Origin: Caldithrix sp964598255
GTDB lineage: Bacteria > Calditrichota > Calditrichia > Calditrichales > Calditrichaceae
NCBI GenBank assembly: GCA_964598255.1
Contig: CAZRBA010000130.1
Location: 1 to 64,000 of the forward strand
Direction: 5' to 3'
Length of the DNA stretch: 64,000 bases
The notes below the pieces were generated by a model. That model had not been told where the DNA came from and did not search any database. It saw nothing but the letters and a program-made list of their open reading frames with translations. The first letter of the stretch is position 1. The number at the start of each line of letters is the position of its first letter. Shown in pieces: positions 16,742 through 25,232 of this stretch. The translations under genes were made by a program, and so were the position numbers.

Positions 16742-16751
16742 CGTTGTAAAG

Positions 16752-16779
16752 GCCTGCATTAAAATGCAGGCTTTTTTTT
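16752..16779 (+). terminator. terminator after tRNA-Phe
   Basis: A perfect 9-bp inverted repeat (16752-16760 with 16763-16771) followed by eight T, eleven bases after the tRNA. Confidence 0.9.
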
Positions 16780-16916
16780 ATGAATATCTCTTTTTTTTAA
16801 ATATTAGCCAAAAATTCAAGTGGCCTTTAAGACAATTAGCTTGTTTTTGGGGAGCCAAAAACACACTTTCACGCAACTGATATGGTTACACATGATTATG
16901 CAAAAAGAAGATCTGT

Positions 16917-17375
16917 ATGCACATTTGGGTCGATGCTGATTCTTGCCCCGTGGCTATTCGAAATATTTTATTTAAAGCCGCCAAGCGCACCGGATTCGCA
17001 TTAACTTTGGTTGCCAATCGACCGCTGCGGGTTCCTAAGGATGACAACATTCTTTTTTTATTGGTGTCTGCCGGTTCGGATGCGGCTGATCTTAAAATTA
17101 CCGAACTGGCGATTCCAGAAGATTTGGTTATCACAGCAGATATCCCATTAGCGGCTAATGTTATTCAAAAAGGATGTCTTGCTTTGAACCCGAATGGTAA
17201 TCTTTTTTCAGACGATACAATTCGGGCACGTTTAAGTATGCGAAATTTTATGGAGACGCTTCGCGCTAGTGGTATTAAAACGGGTGGGCCTAAAGCGATA
17301 AGTCAAAGTTCCATCAAAAATTTTGCCGATCAGTTAGACAAAATTCTTACCAAATGGTTGGCAAACGGCATATAA
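16917..17375 (+). CDS. YaiI/YqxD family protein (DUF188)
   Basis: 152 residues, the family's usual length. It begins IWVDADSCPVAIRNILFKAA and contains DLVITADIPLAANVIQKG and RLSMRNFMETLRASG, the conserved acidic and arginine motifs of this PIN-like group. Molecular function is not established. A ribosome site AAGAAGA precedes the ATG. The gene is a single unit closed by a long hairpin. Confidence 0.9.
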   Translation: MHIWVDADSCPVAIRNILFKAAKRTGFALTLVANRPLRVPKDDNILFLLVSAGSDAADLKITELAIPEDLVITADIPLAANVIQKGCLALNPNGNLFSDDTIRARLSMRNFMETLRASGIKTGGPKAISQSSIKNFADQLDKILTKWLANGI

Positions 17376-17378
17376 AAA

Positions 17379-17412
17379 TCCCTGTTTGAACTCGCATAGG
17401 TTCAAACAGGGA
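17379..17412 (-). terminator. bidirectional hairpin terminator
   Basis: A perfect 13-bp stem (17379-17391 with 17400-17412) with an 8-base loop lies between converging genes. Read on the minus strand it is followed by TTTTTATA, so it mainly ends the LTXXQ gene; it also lies just after the YaiI gene. Confidence 0.85.
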
Positions 17413-17430
17413 CTTACCCGATTTTAAAGT

Positions 17431-17850
17431 TTAGAATTGCATTCCGCCTCGTCTGCCTCTTCCCCCGAATGGTCGATCCTGGGTATTACGTTGAACGGGA
17501 GAGGTTTTTAAATATTTTTTGTATTTTTCTTTTTGCGTATCGGATAAAAGATTCATGATTTGTCTGCTTGTTTGTTCTCGTTGATCCAGAGCGGCAGCTC
17601 GCATCGCCTGACGATTTCCTTTGTTTTCTTCGTAAATTTTTTTCATTCGATTATCGGCATTCTGAAAAATTTTTCGTATTTCTTTTTTTTGTTCGGCTGT
17701 TAATCCGACAGCGTCGTCCAAGTTTTTAAGCCGCTGATCCACTGTTAACTTGCGGGGTCCCATCATGCCTCCCGGGCGCATATTTTGGGCAAGAAGCAAT
17801 TGGCCGGCAAAAAACGTTAAAAATAGGGCAAAAACGATGTTTCGTCTCAT
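17431..17850 (-). CDS. Spy/CpxP-like periplasmic LTXXQ protein
   Basis: About 139 residues from the ATG at 17850, which has AAAGGAAA upstream. The upstream in-frame ATG at 17904 would put 18 charged residues before the signal peptide. A signal peptide (RRNIVFALFLTFFAGQLLLA) leads to one helical domain containing LTAEQKKEIRKI, the LTXXQ motif, then a Lys/Arg-rich region and a Gly-Arg tail (FGGRGRRGG). Related proteins are envelope-stress chaperones or metal-stress sensors. No two-component partner is adjacent. The specific role is unknown. Confidence 0.75.
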   Translation of the reverse strand: MRRNIVFALFLTFFAGQLLLAQNMRPGGMMGPRKLTVDQRLKNLDDAVGLTAEQKKEIRKIFQNADNRMKKIYEENKGNRQAMRAAALDQREQTSRQIMNLLSDTQKEKYKKYLKTSPVQRNTQDRPFGGRGRRGGMQF

Positions 17851-18078
17851 GATCGTTTCCTTTCGTTTGGTTTTGGTTGTAATCGATTGTAAATCGATGT
17901 TCAAAGATTATGCCAAAACCCTCAGACGGTTAAAACCGTCTCGATCTTTTAAACTTTGCGAAAAAACTGACGACCAATTCGTCCATTCGGGCGAGCCTTG
18001 GTATTACGCTGAAATAGTGGGGGAAAAAACCGATGAATCGGTTTGCGGACATTTAGCGGTTCCGTAGCGACATTCTAA

Positions 18079-19323
18079 TCATTCCTTTGCCAGCACTTTT
18101 AACCCATTTTCTCCCTCGCTTTTGGCGATCAAAACGGTTCCGCAGCTATCGCTCCAAACATTCACCGAGGTGCGCAACATATCCAAAATTCGGTCGACGG
18201 CCAAAATCAAACCGATTCCTTCCAATGGCAAGCCCACCGCTCGAAGAATGATGGTTATCATAACCAATCCGGCCATGGGAATACCGGCGGCGCCAATACT
18301 AGCCAAAAGCGCTGTAATTACAACAATAATTTGCTGACCGAAGCTTAAATCGATCCCGTAAACCTGTGCAATAAACATAGCGGCGACACATTCGTAAAGG
18401 GCCGTACCGTCCATATTAATCGTAGCACCGAGCGGCAAAACAAAACTACTGATTTTATTGGAAACCCCGGCGTTATGCTCCGCATTTTCGATAGTCAGCG
18501 GCAAGGTAGCCGAAGAAGAAGAGGTCGAAAAGGCCGTCATAAGCGCTGCGGACATTGCTTTAAAATGTTTTAAAGGCGAAACACCGGCCAACAAATAAAT
18601 AATCAAAGGCAGGGTAATGGTAGCATGAATAATCAATCCCAGAATAACGGTAACCATATATTTAAACAAAGGAATAAATGCTTCCAATCCGGTTTGGGCG
18701 ATAATTTTGGCGATTAATGCAAAAACCCCGACAGGAGCAAACCGAATGATAAAATGCGTAAGTTTCATCATTACCTGAAAGATACCTTCAAAAAGATCGG
18801 TTAGTTGCCGCCGATAGGGTTCCTGCGCGCGGGTAATAAAAAAGCCAAAAAGCAAAGAGAAAAAAATCGTAGGCAAAATATCCCCTTTTACCATTGAGGC
18901 CAGGGGATTGGTAGGAATGATTCGCAATAACGTATCTTTAAAGGTAGCTGCGCTGGTATCGATATTGTGTGGTACCTGATGAAAACCAAAATGCGCACCC
19001 ACGCCAGGGGCAATTAAATTGACCAAAACCAATCCCGTTAAAATGGCAAAAATACTGGTCATAATGTAATAGGTTAACGTTTTTACGGCTAAACGGCCAA
19101 AGTTTTCGGCATCGCCCAATCCGGTAACGCCCGAAATAATCGAAGAAACGATTAACGGTACGATAATCATTTTTAAGGCACGGATAAATACAGTGCCCAA
19201 AATGGAAACTTGTTGCGTCACAATCGATTCGAAATGGAACAGACGGGCCAGAACCGCCAACAGTACACCGGAAACCAAGCCGATAAAAATTTGCCAGTGC
19301 AAAGGCATTTTTAACAACTTCAT
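18079..19323 (-). CDS. dicarboxylate/glutamate:cation symporter (DAACS/SDF family)
   Basis: 414 residues, typical of GltP/DctA proteins. It has eight membrane segments and the two re-entrant hairpins. The serine-rich AFSTSSSSATLP of HP1, the NMDGTALYE of TM7 and the TM8 sequence LDMLRTSVNVWSDS with the substrate-binding aspartate and asparagine are all present. It takes up acidic amino acids or C4-dicarboxylates with Na+ or H+; the sequence alone does not settle which. Ribosome site AAAGGAAT precedes the ATG. It stands alone, 94 bases after the PilZ gene on the same strand. Confidence 0.92.
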   Translation of the reverse strand: MKLLKMPLHWQIFIGLVSGVLLAVLARLFHFESIVTQQVSILGTVFIRALKMIIVPLIVSSIISGVTGLGDAENFGRLAVKTLTYYIMTSIFAILTGLVLVNLIAPGVGAHFGFHQVPHNIDTSAATFKDTLLRIIPTNPLASMVKGDILPTIFFSLLFGFFITRAQEPYRRQLTDLFEGIFQVMMKLTHFIIRFAPVGVFALIAKIIAQTGLEAFIPLFKYMVTVILGLIIHATITLPLIIYLLAGVSPLKHFKAMSAALMTAFSTSSSSATLPLTIENAEHNAGVSNKISSFVLPLGATINMDGTALYECVAAMFIAQVYGIDLSFGQQIIVVITALLASIGAAGIPMAGLVMITIILRAVGLPLEGIGLILAVDRILDMLRTSVNVWSDSCGTVLIAKSEGENGLKVLAKE

Positions 19324-19417
19324 GCAGCATTCCTTTGGCTCAAATCCGAAATAATCGGAAATTTAGACAAAAAAAACATGTTACACAAATAGCAGGCGAA
19401 AAGGTAGGTTTTACATT

Positions 19418-19837
19418 TTAATTTTGTTGTTCGGCTGCGGCATCATCCGCAAAACGACTGCCATTAGGCAAAAGTTTGCGCAAAAAATCAAGCGAGGCAA
19501 GGTCATTGTATTCTTTGTGGGAGCCAAAAGGTAAAAATTGCACCCCCACATTAAAAACTTTTAAATCGGGATGCTCTTTTATCCATTTGACAATTCCTTT
19601 TAACGGAACACATTCGCCATTGGCAAAACAAATTTTCAACAAGAGTTTATCCCCGAGCTTCACCGGGAACTTGGTGGAAAAAGCAAGCCCGCTTTTCGAT
19701 AGATTGTGCAATTGAAAATGCGGCGACATTCTGGACCAAAACATCGAAGCGGCCAAATGTCTAAAACGTACCGTAGCATCTTCAATTGCCATTCGCGGCA
19801 ATCCCCTTCTTTCCATAAAAGATCCCTGAGATTCCAT
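19418..19837 (-). CDS. PilZ-domain protein
   Basis: 139 residues with both c-di-GMP-binding motifs of PilZ domains: R11xxxR15 (RGLPR) and N45xSxxG50 (NLSKSG). The rest follows the beta-barrel pattern (LLLKICFANGECVPLKGIVKWI, FNVGVQFLPF). There is no second domain, so it probably acts by binding a partner. c-di-GMP phosphodiesterases are encoded at 30397 and 46673. An alternative start at residue 8 (MERRG) would keep both motifs. Confidence 0.82.
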   Translation of the reverse strand: MESQGSFMERRGLPRMAIEDATVRFRHLAASMFWSRMSPHFQLHNLSKSGLAFSTKFPVKLGDKLLLKICFANGECVPLKGIVKWIKEHPDLKVFNVGVQFLPFGSHKEYNDLASLDFLRKLLPNGSRFADDAAAEQQN

Positions 19838-19999
19838 TTTGAAATATTTTGGGCATGTTACATTTAAATTACAGGCGCAAAATACAGAATTTTATCGAGA
19901 AAAGTATGTGATAAATATCAAAATCGAAAATTTCGGGAGCCTATGTGGTTTTTATGCGTTAAACAGGATGAAATCAAATCATAGAATAGGGGGTTACGT

Positions 20000-20227
20000 A
20001 TGCGTCGCATCATTCCGTTTAATTCAGACTATCTCAAAAATGCCAATCCGTTTACCTTCGATTGGACCAAGTCACATCTCAAACAAACCTTTAGTTGGCA
20101 AATGCTGCACAACAAAACTTTGCGGACCTCAGGCCGAGGCGGTAAAGGCCATTTTATTCAAGGTGCCCCCTTCGGCTGGAATCGAAAAGGAAGATGGTTA
20201 AAAAACGAAAACAAAAAGCCTTCCTGA
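20000..20227 (+). CDS. small basic protein, unrecognised
   Basis: 75 residues, rich in Lys, Arg and Trp, no signal peptide or membrane segment. AGGGGG stands seven bases before the ATG and a strong terminator covers the stop codon, so it looks like a proper monocistronic gene. The first half (NPFTFDWTKSHLKQTFSWQ) could be helical; the second half has a glycine-rich loop (RGGKGHF) and GWNRKGRWL. I recognise no family. Neighbours (PilZ protein, T9SS cargo) are on the other strand and give no clue. Confidence 0.6.
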   Translation: MRRIIPFNSDYLKNANPFTFDWTKSHLKQTFSWQMLHNKTLRTSGRGGKGHFIQGAPFGWNRKGRWLKNENKKPS

Positions 20228-20244
20228 AAAAGGAAGGCTTTTTT
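20213..20244 (+). terminator. bidirectional terminator
   Basis: A 12-bp stem (20213-20224 with 20232-20243) with A-rich left and T-rich right flank and a 7-base loop lies between the small basic gene and the converging T9SS cargo gene; it suits both directions. Confidence 0.9.
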
Positions 20245-20267
20245 GCATTTTAAATAAACATCACCAC

Positions 20268-22169
20268 CTACTTTAATAAAACGATCTTTTGGGTTTGTAC
20301 AAATCGCCCGGCCTTCAGACGAACCAAATAAATTCCGCTCGACAAATTTGCACCGTTAAAACGATATTTATAAATACCGGCATTCTGCACCCCATTTTGG
20401 AATTCCCGAACCAATCGCCCGGCGGAATCGAAAACTTGCAATTGAACAGGAGCCTGTTTGGCAAGGTGATATTCAATGGTTGTTCGCGGATTAAAAGGAT
20501 TGGGATAGCAGGGCTTTAAAACAAAACGCAAGGGCGTTGCCGAACGCTCATGGTCAATAGCCGTAGCTGTAATAAAATCCGTTTGCGAACGCGGACGCAG
20601 CTCATAGCCGTTATTTGCGGGTGAATCGGATGTGTATTGATCAACAATGGCAACCAAACGAAACTTCCCGCTTGGGGGCGTCCAGCCATCCAAATCGGTA
20701 TCTTTGTCGATATACAATTTAACCGTGGTTTGGCCATCTGTTACATTTACTTTGTAACCGTTTTGGCCCTCTGCCGGCCAATCGGACGGATTGGTAATTT
20801 CCACATTGTCAATCACCACCAGACGCCCCTCCAAAGCTTCGCCGATATCACTCAGAGAAACCATTAACGTGTCAATCGCATGTTTGCCTAATAGCTGAAT
20901 ACGGGCAAGCGTATCGATCTTTAACTCTGTTAATCCCTTGAACTGGGTAAGCTTACCGGAAACAAAAATACTATCGCCCACGGCAAGATCGGCATGAAAA
21001 TTCGAGCTAAAAAGTTGAATGCCGGCCGTACCGTCGGAAATAAAATATTGGCAGTTGGAACTAAAATCGGGCGAGATAATGGTTCCTCTTAGTGCCACCT
21101 CTTTATCCAAACGATCGGGAATAAAATCGCCATTATCATCCGCTTTTGCCTGGGCAATGGTTAGCACAGGCGGTTGGAAGTAGGTTCGCTCGACCAAGCG
21201 TGAAACCGAAATGGCATTAAAAGCGGCAACCGCGTACGTGTATTCGCTTTCGGCAAGCGCACTATTGTCGGTAAACGAACGATCTGCCGGTTGCGCTTGA
21301 CCGATTATCTCGAGCGAATCGTCGCCCGGGCCTTGCCGATAAATGTAAAAGCCGTCCAAGATATCCTGCGATGCGGGTTTGCTTACCCGATCGGAAAGAT
21401 CCTTTGCAACACGTCCCAAGTAGATATTTTCCGGTTTTTGCGGATTAGATGCCACATTAAAACGGGAACGATCGCCGGAAACCAACACTTTGTTTCCGTT
21501 AAAATTGACCCATACGTCTAAAATCAAATTCGTAGCACTTTGTGTTACGTCGCGTAATTCATAAAAATTAGTGTACTGGGGATCTTTCTCGTACCATGGA
21601 TCATTAACATCAAACAAATAATAACTCACCCCTGGCACATACGCACTGGTATCGGACATCAGTGCGGGGAAGGCATTTGTGCCGTCAAAAGTGGATAACC
21701 CCTCGATAAAAATTCCCACATGATCGCGCACGGGTATCGAACCCAAAGGCACACCCACTTCAAAACGGGGTACATCGTATGCATCGTGTGCTTCTACACT
21801 ATCGATGCGGTAAAATAGCACAGAACTATCCATATCGAAAAATAAAATGTTATAATAATAAGGGCCATGAATTTTTTCGCGTCCCCAATGGGCAAAGTCA
21901 ATTTCTTCCAGCGTCGCACCGGGGTAGGCACTTAAATCGAGAATAACACCTAATGCCTGTTTTAAATGAGGGGCCCAAACACCGCTGGGATAGCTATCGT
22001 TGTACGAAAAAACCGTGTCCGGCAGTCGAAAATTCCAAATTACATTGGCACCATCATTGGATGGTACAACAGCCACACTTTGCGGAGCATGGCTGATAAC
22101 CGCTGTCTTAGCCCAAAGGGCCCCGGCTAATGCCAACATTAAAAAGAAAATACGGATAGGTAATCTCAT
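20268..22169 (-). CDS. T9SS-exported multidomain protein with OB-fold and FnIII-like parts
   Basis: 633 residues. A signal peptide (LPIRIFFLMLALAGALWA) is followed by a beta-rich N-terminal part, an FnIII-like stretch (about 265-330, FYIYRQGPGDDSLEIIGQ and YTYAVAAFNAIS), an OB-fold domain of the extracellular YhcR/DUF5689 style (about 340-530: VALRGTIISPDF, GDSIFVSGKLTQFKGLTEL, GRLVVIDNVEI), and a C-terminal type A sorting domain (CYPNPFNPRTTIEYHL, then NLSSGIYLVRL, ending KIVLLK). The sorting domain directs type IX secretion and is normally cleaved. No catalytic residues are apparent, so it is probably a surface or adhesion protein. Confidence 0.82.
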   Translation of the reverse strand: MRLPIRIFFLMLALAGALWAKTAVISHAPQSVAVVPSNDGANVIWNFRLPDTVFSYNDSYPSGVWAPHLKQALGVILDLSAYPGATLEEIDFAHWGREKIHGPYYYNILFFDMDSSVLFYRIDSVEAHDAYDVPRFEVGVPLGSIPVRDHVGIFIEGLSTFDGTNAFPALMSDTSAYVPGVSYYLFDVNDPWYEKDPQYTNFYELRDVTQSATNLILDVWVNFNGNKVLVSGDRSRFNVASNPQKPENIYLGRVAKDLSDRVSKPASQDILDGFYIYRQGPGDDSLEIIGQAQPADRSFTDNSALAESEYTYAVAAFNAISVSRLVERTYFQPPVLTIAQAKADDNGDFIPDRLDKEVALRGTIISPDFSSNCQYFISDGTAGIQLFSSNFHADLAVGDSIFVSGKLTQFKGLTELKIDTLARIQLLGKHAIDTLMVSLSDIGEALEGRLVVIDNVEITNPSDWPAEGQNGYKVNVTDGQTTVKLYIDKDTDLDGWTPPSGKFRLVAIVDQYTSDSPANNGYELRPRSQTDFITATAIDHERSATPLRFVLKPCYPNPFNPRTTIEYHLAKQAPVQLQVFDSAGRLVREFQNGVQNAGIYKYRFNGANLSSGIYLVRLKAGRFVQTQKIVLLK

Positions 22170-22480
22170 TTCTAAAACTCCTTTTTTAGTTCACCACCAT
22201 CGTTTGCCGGAAAAGCGTTTTACCCCGGCGTATTTTTTATCGGCTAAAATTATAAAAAATTCAAAAATTATTTGTGATGGAGGCCGTGAATCCATTAAAA
22301 GTACGCGTATCCGCCCCTGTTTACTTTTTAGTTCGTGTTCTTCTGTTACGGTTTTTAAATATCGTAAACGTTCGACATTTTAAGCAGGAGGGTTTTGCGT
22401 ACAAAATTATTTACACTAAAATAATTTTTAAACTTGCCGATAGTACATCATGCTTGTCGGCTTTTAACAGAAAGAACAGG
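22170..22480. other. divergent intergenic region
   Basis: Lies between the divergent T9SS cargo gene and the NtrC-like regulator. The regulator frame is open back to 22274, but the extra 69 residues have no conserved character, and a ribosome-site-like AGAAAGAACAGG lies just before the ATG at 22481. It probably holds both promoters; no clear operator was found. Confidence 0.5.
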
Positions 22481-23827
22481 ATGCAACACAAAATAGCATT
22501 CATATCCGATAGATTGGTTGAATTCCATTCGTTTCTCAAATCGGCTCACAATAATGAGTTTCGCCTTGATTTATTCGATCATTTGGAAGCGGTGCGCAAA
22601 TCCATCCAAAATACCTATTACGATTTGTTCATTATTGATATTGACAGCGAATGGTATGCCCTGCCGTTCTGGCTTCGGGAGCAGGCAACCCATCAATATT
22701 TTTTTCAGGTTATCATTATTACCAATGTTGCCTTGCCCCAATCGTTAAAAAACATGCTGGGCGATCGTCTTTTTCAAATCGTTAGCATTAAATCGGCAAA
22801 AGAAAGTTTAAGCGAAATCGTCCGGCAGGCGCGTAAAAATATTGAGAACCATCAATTTAATCCCGCTTTGTCGAGCACAACGGGAAAATGGATTCAGGAC
22901 GGATTAATCGGAGATAACGAAGCGATTCGCCGCGCTAATGAATTCATAAAAATCATCAGTAAAGCGCCTTCAACCCCATGCCTTATCCGCGGTGAAAACG
23001 GCACGGGAAAAAATTACGCTTCTTATTTAATCCATACCGGAAGAGAGCATTCCGAAGGTCCTTTTATTATTAAAAATTGCGAATATGCCACTACGGATGA
23101 ACTGCTAACCGATTTATTTGGAGTAGAAGAAGAAAACTCGGCATTTGGCCCCAAACGCAAAGGCTTGCTTGAACAAGCAGCAAATGGTACGCTAGTGCTC
23201 AAAAATATCGAACGTATGCCTCTGGAAGTTCAACATCGTTTGCTCATTTATTTGGACGGCCACACTTTCAAACCCATGGGTGGCGAAATACCCATTCAGG
23301 TAGAAACGCGCATTATTGCCCAAACGCGTTTTGATCTGGACAAATTTGTGCGTAACGGTGTGTTTAATCCGGAATTATACTTTCATTTGAAAAGTTTCGA
23401 ACTCTATTTGCCGCCTCTGCGGGATCGACGCGGTGATATTGAGCTTTTAACCAAATATTTTGCTCAGTATTTCGGCTTTCTTTATGCCAAAAAAATAAAT
23501 AAAATTTCTCCTATGGCCATGAATATTCTAAAAGATTATTATTGGCCGGGCAATGTAAGCCAATTAAAAGAACTAGTCGAACGAAGTGTTTTACTTAGCG
23601 ACAGCGGAGAAATTGGCATTAAAAATTTGCCCGCCTACCTGAATAATTCCAGCGCTATCCCCGAAGACATGGAATTGTTAGGCAATTGTTCGTTAAAAGA
23701 AATCGAACGGGTACATATCGAGCGTGTGCTTGCACGCACCAAAGGCAATAAGTCGCGGGCCGCCGATATTTTGCAAATTTCCAGAACCACCCTGCGCGAA
23801 AAAATAAAATCCTACGGACTGGATTAA
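22481..23827 (+). CDS. degenerate NtrC-family regulator (receiver-like, AAA+, Fis-type HTH)
   Basis: 448 residues from the preferred ATG. An N-terminal receiver-like domain (FISDRLVEF, FIIDIDSEW) comes first, then an AAA+ domain and a Fis-type helix-turn-helix (NKSRAADILQISRTTLREKI). Walker A is GENGTGKN (171-178). The GAFTGA loop that contacts sigma-54 is replaced by SAFGPKRKG (about 220-228), and the Walker B position reads GTLVLKNIERM (236-246) instead of the usual LFLDEI, so both acidic residues are missing. The distal LPPLRDRRGDIELL with sensor arginines remains. It can probably bind DNA but is unlikely to be a normal sigma-54 activator. Confidence 0.82.
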   Translation: MQHKIAFISDRLVEFHSFLKSAHNNEFRLDLFDHLEAVRKSIQNTYYDLFIIDIDSEWYALPFWLREQATHQYFFQVIIITNVALPQSLKNMLGDRLFQIVSIKSAKESLSEIVRQARKNIENHQFNPALSSTTGKWIQDGLIGDNEAIRRANEFIKIISKAPSTPCLIRGENGTGKNYASYLIHTGREHSEGPFIIKNCEYATTDELLTDLFGVEEENSAFGPKRKGLLEQAANGTLVLKNIERMPLEVQHRLLIYLDGHTFKPMGGEIPIQVETRIIAQTRFDLDKFVRNGVFNPELYFHLKSFELYLPPLRDRRGDIELLTKYFAQYFGFLYAKKINKISPMAMNILKDYYWPGNVSQLKELVERSVLLSDSGEIGIKNLPAYLNNSSAIPEDMELLGNCSLKEIERVHIERVLARTKGNKSRAADILQISRTTLREKIKSYGLD

Positions 23828-23972
23828 GCCATTTCCCCCAATACCAAAATCGGAATAACAAACGGCACTGCCTATTGCAAACAAACAAAGCAATCTTTTT
23901 TTGCCTGAATTTCAAGGATTTATTAAGTTAATTCAGAAACATTACTAACCAAGGTTGACAAAGGATATACCG

Positions 23973-25232
23973 ATGATGCGGGCATTTCATTTTAAAAGCG
24001 GGGTTTTACATTGCGAAGAAGTAAATGTACATGAATTCAGCCAAAAAGCCCCCACACCCTATTACCTTTACTCACAGGCACAAATTTCAGACAATATTCA
24101 AGCGGTTCTCAAGGCCGGAGAGGGGCTTAATTTTTTACCCTGTTATGCCTTAAAAGCCAACTATAATCCGGCCATTCTTAAACTTGTTCAAAAAGCGGGG
24201 TTCGGCGCGGATGTGGTTTCGGGTGGTGAGTTGCTTTTTGCTCTTAAAGCCGGATTTGCTCCCGAAAAAATTGTTTTTGCCGGCGTAGGCAAAACAGAAA
24301 CCGAAATCGAGCTGGCCGTTAACACCGGCATTCACTCATTAAATATCGAATCCGTCGAAGAATTCCATTTGGTAAAACAGATAACGGCACGTTTAAACAT
24401 ACCCTTGCGCATTGCCTTTCGCATTAATCCGGATATTGAAGCCCATACGCACGATTACATCACTACGGGCAAACATTTGAACAAGTTCGGCATCCCCTTA
24501 AGCGAAGCACTGGAATTATACGAAGAAGCTTCCAAAGAAACGCTCCTAAAGCCGATGGGGGTGCACATCCATATCGGTTCACAAATTTTACAGGATGCCC
24601 CTTTTTTGGAGGCCGCCCGCTATTTGCGTAGGGTTGTTGAACACATCCGTGCAAAAGGTCTTGAAATCCAAACCCTGGATTTAGGTGGTGGCATTGGTAT
24701 TGATTATGAAGATGACTTTCGGAAAAGCGCTGTAAAAGAACCTGTCAAAACCGTCCTGCCGAAATATTTGCACGCTCTTAAAGATTTAAAGGTAAAATTG
24801 GTTGTGGAACTGGGGCGGTCCATTGTGGGTAATGCGGGTATTTTGGTCAGTCGCGTTTTGTATCGGAAGCAAACGCCTTTAAAACATTTCGTAATTGTAG
24901 ATGCAGCCATGAACAATTTAATTCGCCCCAGTTTGTATCGGGCCTACCATAGTATTGTACCGCTTGTTTTAACGGAACGAAAAAAACAAACCGTAGATGT
25001 GGTGGGGCCGGTATGCGAAAGCGGCGACTTTTTAGCAAAAGATCGGGAACTGCCGGAAATGAATCGCGGAGAATTTATTGCCGTTGGCGGAGCCGGAGCT
25101 TATGGGCAGGCGCTTGCTTCCAACTATAACTTGCGTCCTTTGGTCCGCGAATATCTGGTTTCCGGTAACAACGTAAAAACGATTTTTAAAGGCCAAACCA
25201 TTGAAGATATTGCAAATCAATTTGAATGGTGA
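23973..25232 (+). CDS. lysA: diaminopimelate decarboxylase
   Basis: 419 residues of the fold III PLP family. The PLP lysine is K61 in CYALKANYNP; further motifs are GADVVSGGEL, the LGIGGG-type phosphate loop (LDLGGGIGIDY), EPGRS-like ELGRSIVGNAG, and the catalytic CESGDF and GAYGQALASNYN near the end. It makes lysine from meso-diaminopimelate and sits beside alr, a peptidoglycan-precursor gene, which fits. AAAGGAT precedes the ATG at 23973; an in-frame TTG at 23955 is less likely. Overlaps alr by seven bases. Confidence 0.95.
   Translation: MMRAFHFKSGVLHCEEVNVHEFSQKAPTPYYLYSQAQISDNIQAVLKAGEGLNFLPCYALKANYNPAILKLVQKAGFGADVVSGGELLFALKAGFAPEKIVFAGVGKTETEIELAVNTGIHSLNIESVEEFHLVKQITARLNIPLRIAFRINPDIEAHTHDYITTGKHLNKFGIPLSEALELYEEASKETLLKPMGVHIHIGSQILQDAPFLEAARYLRRVVEHIRAKGLEIQTLDLGGGIGIDYEDDFRKSAVKEPVKTVLPKYLHALKDLKVKLVVELGRSIVGNAGILVSRVLYRKQTPLKHFVIVDAAMNNLIRPSLYRAYHSIVPLVLTERKKQTVDVVGPVCESGDFLAKDRELPEMNRGEFIAVGGAGAYGQALASNYNLRPLVREYLVSGNNVKTIFKGQTIEDIANQFEW

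Noticed and set aside
17750..18067. Plus-strand frame across the LTXXQ gene front
   Set aside because: Antisense to a convincing gene and without domain or ribosome site.
19839..20201. Longer frame overlapping the small basic gene in another frame
   Set aside because: No ribosome site; the 20000-20227 frame has the good start and terminator.
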